Shown piece after piece: positions 18,501-24,558 of a DNA stretch of 64,000 nucleotides. Every line of letters begins with the position of its first letter. Position 1 is the stretch's first letter. The stretch lies in the NCBI RefSeq assembly GCF_900096895.1, contig NZ_FMYO01000003.1, forward strand, positions 124,001-188,000, in the 5' to 3' direction. The position numbers and the translations under genes are program-made. The DNA is from Acinetobacter kookii. Lineage in GTDB: Bacteria > Pseudomonadota > Gammaproteobacteria > Pseudomonadales > Moraxellaceae. The notes under the pieces are model-generated. The model saw nothing but the letters and a program-made list of their open reading frames with translations, was not told the origin of the DNA and did no database searches.

Positions 18501-19116
18501 CTTCATGCGCTTCAAAATCATCCCGTGTAATGAAGTGCACGTCGTTATGCGCCACCACGCCTATATTGTATTTTTTCGCAAGTTTGACCGCTTCCTGAAT
18601 GAAGTCTTCTTCACCTGGGCGGTTGGTACGGGTTAAGGCCAAATAAACACGGTTGCCGAATTTCTCAATCCATTCCTGCAATAGCGGTTCTGCTTTTTGC
18701 GGGTTGGAAGTCAGCAGCATTTTGCCGACATCACTGTGCTGGCCGAGTAGAACGATTAAATCTTCCTGCTGATTTAAAATCCATTCTTTTTGCACACAGG
18801 GAATATCCAGCTGTTGCCCGCTGATATAGCCTTCAGAAACCAGTTCGGTTAAGCTGCGCCATCCCTTTTTGCTCATGGCAAGCAAAGTAACTTTGTGCTC
18901 TGCATCATTCAGACGCAGGGTAGAACCAAAAATCGGTTTAATGCCTTTATCCAGACATTTTTTATAGAATTTTACCGCAGCATGCAGGTTGGACAAGTCG
19001 GTAATGGCCAATGCTGGCATTTCGTCATTTGCAGCAGCTTTAATAAGATCAGATACACGTACGATAGATTCTGTAATTGAAAATTCTGTATGTATACCAA
19101 GATGAACAAAGTGCAT
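15547..19116 (-). CDS. dnaE: DNA polymerase III alpha subunit
   Basis: DnaE is the replicative polymerase subunit. The 1189-residue protein starts with a PHP domain (FVHLGIHTEFSITESI). It has the polymerase palm GVPVGPGRGSGAGSLVAY and MPDFDVDFCIAGRDRVIDYV, where the catalytic aspartates fall near residue 395. A fingers region and helix-hairpin-helix follow, and then an OB domain (VTTVFAGLVVDVANFPN). Its length is near E. coli DnaE (1160). It is separated from lpxA, unlike in E. coli where dnaE follows the lpx cluster. A 34-bp gap to trmJ suggests shared transcription. Confidence 0.98.
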   Translation of the reverse strand: MHFVHLGIHTEFSITESIVRVSDLIKAAANDEMPALAITDLSNLHAAVKFYKKCLDKGIKPIFGSTLRLNDAEHKVTLLAMSKKGWRSLTELVSEGYISGQQLDIPCVQKEWILNQQEDLIVLLGQHSDVGKMLLTSNPQKAEPLLQEWIEKFGNRVYLALTRTNRPGEEDFIQEAVKLAKKYNIGVVAHNDVHFITRDDFEAHEARVCIADGYVLGDDRRPKNYSPEQYFKTAAEMTELFSDIPTAIENTYHIAKRCNVSLRLGFNDLPDYPIPEGHTIDTYFAHLSEQGLEERLNFLYPPEKRGEDWPEIRKPYDERLAFEVKIILDMGFPGYFLIVMDFIQWSKGNGVPVGPGRGSGAGSLVAYSLKITDLDPLRYDLLFERFLNPERVSMPDFDVDFCIAGRDRVIDYVARTYGRDAVSQIATFGTMAAKGAIRDVARVLGKSYGLADRISKMIPTKPLGLSLEESLEAEPQLKDIVTNPSNPDNDDAAEIWEMALKLEGITRNTGKHAGGVVIAPTKLTDYSAVMCDADGTNRVAQFDKDDVEAAGLVKFDFLGLRNLTVIEDAIKHINARADVTEPVNISYIPLDDKPAYEIFANANTTAVFQFESVGMKKMLKEARPSKFEEIIAFVSLYRPGPMDLIPDFIHRMHGGEFEYLHPLLEKVLEPTYGIMVYQEQVMQAAQFCAGYSLGGADLLRRAMGKKKPEEMVKQRQIFIKGAAEKDIDEATANHIFDYMEKFAGYGFNKSHAAAYALVAYQTAWLKAHYPAEFMSAVMTSEMQNTDNIVFLIDDCRINGLEVLPPSINMSLYNFHASSPNTIVYGLGAIKGVGEAAMQSVIDSRMQDGPYKDLFDFCHRVDLKKINKRTLEALIRAGAMDCLGIERASLMAQLPEAVQAAEQARSNRETGMMDLFGEVEEVQRKPAKPVKPWSDEVRLKGEKDTLGLYLTGHPIDVYRPELKSFIPARINELTPTRRGVTTVFAGLVVDVANFPNRMMVTLDDGTARIEVSANHERFQRFKDIIQNEKVVVIEGEIYEREGFDRPMGRLTKAFSLNEIRQKRANSIQIKLNAEHLNASLSQDLRKILTPFCNVDMCNHIPMQLHIDYPYASADINLGLNWNVAPLDELLAKLRDYFGKDVIHIEYQVKSKAAKAVSYEQAMPANVPPPPANVSMDEAMDMYQAEATQYS

Positions 19117-19523
19117 AAATGAGTCCCTGCAAAAACCACTGGATAGTTTAGCACGGGATTTATTGTTTCAGTTTGAAATTGAGGGGAAATGGCTAACTTT
19201 TAGGTCAAGTCTGGATTTGATTTTTTGGACTGATCATTTGGCTATAAGTGAGGAGACAGGGTCTTTTACTTTTAAAAGATGAGCCGTACTGCTGTGCAAG
19301 GCAACAAAAATCTTTTATTGGCTTGATGATAGATCCTGAAAAAACTTTAGGCACAGCGTTACAGCTGAAGGCAAGACAAGCCAACGGATGACATCCAGAT
19401 GTCATTCTGTATAGCGCATGACAAGATGGATTCTATGGGAAGCTTTCTGGAAAAATCCGTAAATTTCGAATCTTTTCTTTATTCACTAAAATAAAACCCT
19501 CCGAAGAGGGTTTAAGTGTATTT
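19117..19523. other. Spacer between dnaE and metI
   Basis: This 407-bp spacer has the dnaE promoter region on the minus strand and the metI terminator at its left end. Between them, 19205-19405 is open leftward for 66 codons (containing ACLAFSCNAVPKVFSG) with a composition unlike its neighbours, rich in Cys, Ser and Pro. I have an unverified impression of having seen such text as tiny hypothetical proteins in other Acinetobacter genomes, which would fit a dispersed repeat or an RNA rather than a gene. A small palindrome, ATGACAT/ATGTCAT, lies near 19388-19405. Confidence 0.4.
19493..19516 (-). terminator. Terminator of the metQ-metN-metI unit
   Basis: On the minus strand the stem AAACCCTC/GAGGGTTT closes a TTCG tetraloop and is followed by TTTATTTTA. 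It lies just beyond the metI stop. Confidence 0.88.
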
Positions 19524-20219
19524 TTATCTTAATCGTGACAGCCATTCGCCAAAGGTCTGAACAAATTGCACCAGCAATAACAGCACAATCACGGTCAAAA
19601 TGACTACACTGGTGTCAAAACGCTGATAACCATAAGAAATGGCGAGGTCACCAATACCGCCTGCACCCACAGCACCTGCCATCGCCGTTGCACCAATCAG
19701 GCTAATGGTGGCAGTGGTCAGGTTTAAAATGAGAGAACTGCGTGCTTCAGGCAAAATAAACCTGAAAATGATTTGCATGGGCGAAGCACCCATCGCTTGT
19801 GCTGATTCAATAATGCCTTCATTCACTTCAAGCAATGAAGTCTCAATCAATCGGCCCATATACGGACCAATATAAATGGTTAGTGGCACAATTGCCGCCC
19901 ATGTACCAATTGATGTCCCTACGAGTAATTTCGTCAGAGGAATAAAGGCAATCAGCAAGATAATAAACGGCAATGAACGCAGCGCATTTACAATCGGGTT
20001 TAAGCCATGATAAATCACCCGGTTCGGCAAAATGCCCTCAGGACGGGTCACCAATAAAATGATGGCCTGGATAAAGCCCCAGATACAACCGAACAGCAGG
20101 GCAAAAAACACCATATGCATGGTTTCTTGCAGCGCGGTAACAAACTGGTCAATCGACAGTGAGCTTTTCCAGTAAGGTGCCGTGATTTCTGTCAGCCATT
20201 GAACAATTAAATCTCTCAT
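19524..20219 (-). CDS. metI: D-/L-methionine ABC transporter permease
   Basis: MetI forms the membrane channel of the MetNIQ importer. The 231-residue protein has five to six hydrophobic helices. The permease EAA loop reads ESAQAMGASPMQIIFRFILPEA and contacts MetN. Its length equals the family norm (~217-230). The start overlaps the metN stop by four bases (ATGA), so the two are translationally coupled. Confidence 0.95.
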   Translation of the reverse strand: MRDLIVQWLTEITAPYWKSSLSIDQFVTALQETMHMVFFALLFGCIWGFIQAIILLVTRPEGILPNRVIYHGLNPIVNALRSLPFIILLIAFIPLTKLLVGTSIGTWAAIVPLTIYIGPYMGRLIETSLLEVNEGIIESAQAMGASPMQIIFRFILPEARSSLILNLTTATISLIGATAMAGAVGAGGIGDLAISYGYQRFDTSVVILTVIVLLLLVQFVQTFGEWLSRLR

Positions 20220-21241
20220 GCACTGACTCCAGACTGTTCAACTTTGACGCCGTTTTGCTTGAAAAACGCAACGGTTTGCTCAATCACTGCAGGGTCACCT
20301 AGCAGCTGGACAAACATTTGTCCAATCACAGAGCCATTAATTTCAGTCATATTGGCAAACAGAATATTCAGGCTGATATCAAACTGCTTAATGGCCGCCT
20401 GTACCACAGTCTCTTGTGCAGAAGTACCCAGGAATTGCAGACTATAAATGCTGTTATGATTTTTGTTTTCCAGGCTATTTAAAATATTCACCGGTAACTG
20501 TTGTTGCAGCACGGTTTGAATAAAGCTTTTGGTGGTAGGATGCTGGGGCTGACTGAAAATTTCCAGCGTCGAACCGGTTTCGATCACTTTACCCTGTTCC
20601 ATTACCGCAACATAATCACACACAGATTCAATTACGTCCATTTCATGGGTCACCATGACAATGGTAATGCCTTGTTCTTTATTAATCTTTTTAAGCAAAT
20701 CTAACACAGACTTGGTGGTTTGCGGATCCAGTGCCGAGGTCGCTTCATCACAGAGTAAAATTTTAGGATGATTGGCGAGGGCACGGGCAATTCCCACACG
20801 CTGTTTTTGCCCGCCAGACAGTTCATCCGGAAAAGCGTCTTTTTTATGCTTAAGATCAATAAACTCGAGCAATTCCGCCAAACGTTTTTCACGCTCGGCT
20901 TTGCTCCAGCCCAATAATTTCATTGGCATTTCGATATTGGCTGCGACAGTTTTGCTCTGCAACAAATTAAAATGCTGAAAGATCATCCCGATGTTGGCAC
21001 GTTCCTGACGTAACGAGCGTGCATCCAATGCAGTAAAATCTTTTTGATGAATGATGACTTGACCATCATTTGGCCGTTCGAGCAAATTAATCAGGCGGAT
21101 TAAGGTACTTTTACCTGCACCACTATAGCCAATAATGCCAAAAATACTGCCATCTGGAATCTGTAAATTAATCTGATCCAGGGCACGAATTGTTTGACCT
21201 TTAAGCTGATAGTGTTTTGAAATATTTTTAAATTCAATCAT
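20216..21241 (-). CDS. metN: Methionine ABC transporter ATP-binding protein
   Basis: MetN powers methionine import. The 341-residue protein has Walker A GYSGAGKST (38-46), Q-loop MIFQHFNLL, signature LSGGQKQRVGIARAL, Walker B ILLCDEATSALDP and switch His in VTHEMDVI. The C-terminal ~95 residues are a NIL domain, which in this family binds methionine and causes trans-inhibition. It follows metQ after a terminator-like hairpin and overlaps metI. Confidence 0.96.
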   Translation of the reverse strand: MIEFKNISKHYQLKGQTIRALDQINLQIPDGSIFGIIGYSGAGKSTLIRLINLLERPNDGQVIIHQKDFTALDARSLRQERANIGMIFQHFNLLQSKTVAANIEMPMKLLGWSKAEREKRLAELLEFIDLKHKKDAFPDELSGGQKQRVGIARALANHPKILLCDEATSALDPQTTKSVLDLLKKINKEQGITIVMVTHEMDVIESVCDYVAVMEQGKVIETGSTLEIFSQPQHPTTKSFIQTVLQQQLPVNILNSLENKNHNSIYSLQFLGTSAQETVVQAAIKQFDISLNILFANMTEINGSVIGQMFVQLLGDPAVIEQTVAFFKQNGVKVEQSGVSA

Positions 21242-21261
21242 ATGGTCAAAAACTATCTATA

Positions 21262-21296
21262 AAAAGAAAAACAGGCAAAGAGACTTTGCCTGTTTA
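21262..21296 (-). terminator. Hairpin with T-run between metQ and metN
   Basis: On the minus strand AAACAGGCAAAG pairs perfectly with CTTTGCCTGTTT across three bases and is followed by TTCTTTTTA. It lies after metQ and about 20 bases before metN. It probably lets only part of the transcripts continue into metN-metI, which would give more binding protein than transporter. Confidence 0.85.
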
Positions 21297-21314
21297 GATG
21301 AACCAATTATATTA

Positions 21315-22187
21315 CTATTTTGCTTCAGTGAGATAGCTAATCGGTTTATTTACGTCAACTTTAGTACCGCCAAATTTTTCCTGAACAAATTTGTTCACGG
21401 CTTCAGTGTGGTACAGCGCACCGACTTTTTTCAACACCGGGTCATTTTGGCGACCTTCTGCAACTGCAAGAATGTTGACATTCATTTTGGTGCTTTGGTC
21501 GATTGGCTCATAATAAATAGAATCTTTAAGCACATTCAAGCCGCCTTCCATTGCCAGGGTATTGCCCAGGACAATCGCATCGACTTCGTCTTTAACACGT
21601 ACAGCAGTGGCCATCTGAATCGGTTTGATTACAATTTTTTTGTTGTTTTCAACAACATCGGCAGGGGTGCCTTTTACGTTGTCAAAATTAGGTTTTAATT
21701 TGAGCAGACCGGCAGATTGAAGCAGCAATAGCGCACGTGATTCATTTGCGCCATCATTAGGAATGGCAATGGTTGCACCGGTTTTGAACTCATCCAGTTT
21801 CTTCACTTTACTTGAGTAAATACCCATTGGTTCCAGGTAAGTGGTAGAAAGCGGAGCAATCTTGTCTTTATTGGATTCATTGAAAGCAACCAGATAGGCA
21901 TAAGACTGGAATGCATTCACATCAATTTCTTTATTCGCTACCGCTGTGTTCATAGACACATAATCGGTGAAGTTTTTCACTTCAAGCTTAATGCCGGCAG
22001 CTTTGGTTTCTGGAAGCGTGGCAATATAACGCCAGACTTCAGCATCCGAACCTGTTGAAGCCATAGTGACCGTCTGCAGACCGTTGGCATCTTTTGTTTG
22101 AGCTGCATCATTTGCAGGCGCTTCTTGTTTACCACAGCCAGACAAGCCAACTGAAAGACCTAAAACAAGACCAAGGAGCTTTTTCAT
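21315..22187 (-). CDS. metQ: Methionine-binding lipoprotein MetQ
   Basis: MetQ captures methionine for MetNI. The 290-residue protein has a lipoprotein signal ending VGLSGC, with Cys at residue 18. The NlpA/MetQ fold follows: TGSDAEVWRYIA, VKNFTDYVSMNTAVANKEID and NAFQSYAYLVAFNES, all typical of the family. It is first in the metQ-metN-metI unit, whereas E. coli has metNIQ. No SAM or Met riboswitch is recognisable in its leader. Confidence 0.95.
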   Translation of the reverse strand: MKKLLGLVLGLSVGLSGCGKQEAPANDAAQTKDANGLQTVTMASTGSDAEVWRYIATLPETKAAGIKLEVKNFTDYVSMNTAVANKEIDVNAFQSYAYLVAFNESNKDKIAPLSTTYLEPMGIYSSKVKKLDEFKTGATIAIPNDGANESRALLLLQSAGLLKLKPNFDNVKGTPADVVENNKKIVIKPIQMATAVRVKDEVDAIVLGNTLAMEGGLNVLKDSIYYEPIDQSTKMNVNILAVAEGRQNDPVLKKVGALYHTEAVNKFVQEKFGGTKVDVNKPISYLTEAK

Positions 22188-22627
22188 GTATATGTCCTAG
22201 TAAATTTAATTTGGCGATAAATTTACGAATATGTCATTGGAGAGATTAAATCAAGTGTGAATCAGATCAACTGATTGATGCAGATGACTTTAAAATGTCC
22301 CGCTCATCAATGCAATTAGAGATCGGTAGCATCATGAAGAGCTTTTATGTTTGAATAAGGCAAATTGCTGTAATCAAACAATTTTCATGATGACTTATTC
22401 CTAAAAATTGGACACATCATAACAATTTTTTTTTATACATAATAGTGATTATAAATCTGATATTTAGCTTAATTTTGCATAAGAAAGTGAGCTGTTTTTA
22501 TAAATTAACTCATAAAACAATAGATTAAATTTATTGAAATGAATAAAAGGGATAATTAAAAGAATTTTGTTTCTATATAAATTTTTTGAAAATACAAAGC
22601 TGAAAAAGGGATAATGATAAAAAAATT

Positions 22628-22768
22628 TTAATTGTTTGGTATTGATTCATTTTCTAAAAGATAAAGTTCATTAATTAACATAAATTCTCGTATTTGCTTT
22701 TTATATTGTTTATTGATTTCTCCATGTGCACGTTCATTTCTATATGCTGTAAAAATGTTGGTGAACAA
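22628..22768 (-). CDS. Possible 46-residue protein or gene remnant
   Basis: From a TTG at 22768 the frame reads 46 codons to a TAA and has protein-like composition: FTAYRNERAHGEINKQ, then YKKQIREFMLINELYLL. The frame is also open further upstream through the split terminator into the inserted element, so a true start cannot be fixed. No family is recognised. It may be a small gene downstream of purD, or the surviving 3' end of a larger gene. An AGGA lies only a few bases before the TTG. Confidence 0.3.
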   Translation of the reverse strand: MFTNIFTAYRNERAHGEINKQYKKQIREFMLINELYLLENESIPNN

Positions 22769-22792
22769 GCGTCCTATAGCAAGCAAAAAACC

Positions 22793-22803
22793 CGCACTCG
22801 GCG
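22793..22803 (+). repeat. Target-site duplication, left copy (11 bp)
   Basis: CGCACTCGGCG directly abuts the left end of the inserted element. An identical direct copy abuts its right end. Joining the outer flanks around one copy restores a perfect hairpin (GCAAAAAACCCGC, loop ACTCG, GCGGGTTTTTTGC). Confidence 0.85.
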
Positions 22804-22816
22804 TAATGCTGATCAG

Positions 22817-22852
22817 TTAAGGAGTTTAGAAATAAACTCCTTAATTTTTTAG
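22817..22852 (+). terminator. Terminator-like hairpin at the element's left end
   Basis: TTAAGGAGTTTA pairs with TAAACTCCTTAA over a GAAA loop and is followed by six T residues on the plus strand. It would stop transcription entering the element from the left. Its stem begins inside the terminal inverted repeat. Confidence 0.75.
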
Positions 22853-23065
22853 TGATTCATGGCGGAGGCTTACCGTTTTAAATCAAACTCTTGTAGCTCA
22901 TTTGTTACTTTGGTTTCGCCCAAAGTAACCAAAGGCATTTGTCATCCGCAAAACTCGTCAGCCACTATCAACTAGCAAATTTATCGCAAAAACAATCATT
23001 TTTTAATGGAGTCCGGCCTCAAACAGTTGCGGATGACTTTCCCACATATCAAATACAGGCATGAA

Positions 23066-23108
23066 TTTAAAAAAGAAAATGCCAGTCAATTTCTTAACTG
23101 ACTGGCAT
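23066..23108 (-). terminator. Terminator-like hairpin at the element's right end
   Basis: On the minus strand ATGCCAGTCA pairs with TGACTGGCAT over a ten-base loop and runs into TTTTCTTTTTT. It would stop leftward transcription from purD soon after it enters the element. It replaces the purD terminator that the insertion split. Confidence 0.8.
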
Positions 23109-23110
23109 TA

Positions 23111-23121
23111 CGCACTCGGCG
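23111..23121 (+). repeat. Target-site duplication, right copy (11 bp)
   Basis: CGCACTCGGCG directly follows the right end of the element and is identical to the copy at 22793-22803. It is followed by GGTTTTTTGC, the other arm of the original hairpin. Confidence 0.85.
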
Positions 23122-23144
23122 GGTTTTTTGCTGAATTAAATCAA

Positions 23145-24428
23145 TCAAGCATTTTCACGTGCAATCGCGCGGTAACCAATATCCTTACGGTATTGAACAC
23201 CATCAAAAGTCACTTTTTGGCAAAGTTCCAAAGCTTTGGCTTGTGCTTCACCAATGGTATTACCGAGTGCAGTCACACAAAGTACACGACCGCCAGCAGT
23301 CACAATCTCGCCATTTTCATTGGCTTTTGTGCCTGCATGGAATACTTTGGTATCTGTCATTTCAGTGTCTAGGCCAGAAATTACATCACCATTGCTAGAC
23401 GTTTCAGGGTAGCCTTTCGATGCAAGCACGATGCCTACAGTCTTACGCTCATCCCATTCAGCTTCCGCAGGCAAGTTACCCGCAATACCTGCTTCAACTA
23501 AATCAACCAGTGATGATTTTAAACGCATCATGATCGGCTGGGTTTCAGGATCACCAAAACGGCAGTTGAACTCGATCACTTTAGGTTGACCTTGTTCATC
23601 AATCATCAAGCCTGCATACAAGAAACCTGTATAGACATGACCATCCGCTTTCATGCCGTCAACGGTAGGACGCATCACTTCTTTCATGACTTTGTCAAAG
23701 ACATCGGCAGTTACCACCGGAGCAGGAGAGTAAGCACCCATACCGCCAGTGTTTGGACCTTGGTCACCTTCAAAGATGCGTTTGTGATCTTGTGAAGTTG
23801 CCATTGGTAGAATGTTGTTGCCATCAATCATACAAATGAATGATGCTTCTTCACCAGCAAGGAATTCTTCAATCACCACGCGAGAACCGGCATCACCAAA
23901 TTTGTTGCCTGCAAGCATGTCATCAATGGCGTCGAAAGCTTCTTGATTGGTCATGGCAACGATTACGCCTTTACCCGCAGCAAGACCGTCGGCCTTAATG
24001 ACGATCGGTGCGCCGTTTTTCTCAACAAAAGCTTTGGCTGCATCGACTTCAGTAAATACGTCATAGAAAGCTGTTGGAATGTTATGGCGTTTTAAGAAGT
24101 GCTTGGCAAAGGCTTTAGAACCTTCAAGCTGTGCAGCAAATTGGGTTGGACCCCAGATTTTAAGATCAGCCGCGCGGCATGCATCAACCACACCATTAAC
24201 CAGGGGTGCTTCTGGACCAACCACGATCAAGTCAACTGCATTGTTTTTTGCAAAGTCGATAATTGCCGCATTATCTAAAATATTTAAGGCAACATTTTCG
24301 CATTTATTTTCTGTTGCAGTACCTGCATTACCCGGTGCTACAAATACTTTTGCGACTTTGTCATCTTGTGCGATTTTCCATGCAAGTGCATGTTCACGAC
24401 CGCCATTACCCAAAACTAAAATATTCAT
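23145..24428 (-). CDS. purD: Phosphoribosylamine-glycine ligase
   Basis: PurD (GARS) joins glycine to phosphoribosylamine in purine synthesis. The start at 24428 (MNILVLGNGGREHALAWK) has a GGAGT ribosome site and matches the family's N-terminus; a Met five codons earlier is less likely. The protein is 427 residues with an ATP-grasp fold: IVIKADGLAAGKGVIVA, VVIEEFLAGEEASF and VIEFNCRFGDPETQ (metal ligands). It follows purH at 130 bp; the spacer contains a strong hairpin. Its original terminator is split by the element at 22804-23110. Confidence 0.97.
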   Translation of the reverse strand: MNILVLGNGGREHALAWKIAQDDKVAKVFVAPGNAGTATENKCENVALNILDNAAIIDFAKNNAVDLIVVGPEAPLVNGVVDACRAADLKIWGPTQFAAQLEGSKAFAKHFLKRHNIPTAFYDVFTEVDAAKAFVEKNGAPIVIKADGLAAGKGVIVAMTNQEAFDAIDDMLAGNKFGDAGSRVVIEEFLAGEEASFICMIDGNNILPMATSQDHKRIFEGDQGPNTGGMGAYSPAPVVTADVFDKVMKEVMRPTVDGMKADGHVYTGFLYAGLMIDEQGQPKVIEFNCRFGDPETQPIMMRLKSSLVDLVEAGIAGNLPAEAEWDERKTVGIVLASKGYPETSSNGDVISGLDTEMTDTKVFHAGTKANENGEIVTAGGRVLCVTALGNTIGEAQAKALELCQKVTFDGVQYRKDIGYRAIARENA

Positions 24429-24456
24429 CGGTTCATACTCCATGAATCGAAAATGA

Positions 24457-24495
24457 CATAAAGTCCTCAGCCTAAAAATAGGAGAGGACTTTATG
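24457..24495 (-). promoter_or_regulatory. Leader hairpin between purH and purD
   Basis: CATAAAGTCCTC and GAGGACTTTATG are perfect 12-base complements with a 15-base loop. The hairpin lies 29 bases upstream of the purD ATG. There is no T-run after it, so it looks like an RNA processing or regulatory structure, or an operator, rather than a terminator. Confidence 0.6.
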
Positions 24496-24558
24496 CAAGA
24501 TTAGAAATCTATTTGTCTAAATGTAGATGACTTTGTCATTACATTAATATCCAATCAC

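Larger units (their letters stand above)
22188..22803. other. AT-rich spacer upstream of metQ
   Basis: About 600 bp with no confident gene. The metQ promoter should lie within 22188-22300. A direct repeat AAAAGGGATAAT-like occurs twice, near 22546 and 22605. The right part holds a short leftward frame (22628-22768). At the far right is half of a split terminator hairpin, with the left copy of an 11-bp target duplication (22793-22803). Confidence 0.6.
22804..23110. mobile_element. 307-bp non-autonomous IS4-like element (MITE)
   Basis: The left end reads TAATGCTGATCAGTTAAG and the right end, read inward on the minus strand, TAATGCCAGTCAGTTAAG. The two 18-mers differ at three positions. From memory the ends of E. 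coli IS4 are TAATGCCGATCAGTTAAG, and IS4 makes 11-13-bp duplications; the 11-bp duplication here fits. There is no transposase frame. Inside are a terminator-like hairpin at each end, a stem TTACTTTGG/CCAAAGTAA near 22909-22933, and an inverted pair GTCATCCGCA (22941-22950) / TGCGGATGAC (23028-23037). Confidence 0.8.

Noticed and set aside
22200..22300. A SAM or methionine riboswitch upstream of metQ
   Set aside because: No conserved core or paired helices of known SAM riboswitches were visible in the AT-rich leader.
22804..23110. A CRISPR-like or tandem repeat array
   Set aside because: Only one inverted pair of ends and a few internal stems are present; there are no regularly spaced repeats.
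22793..23121. The flanking CGCACTCGGCG copies as recombination sites of an invertible segment
   Set aside because: The copies are in direct orientation and abut IS4-like inverted ends, which fits a target duplication better than inversion sites.
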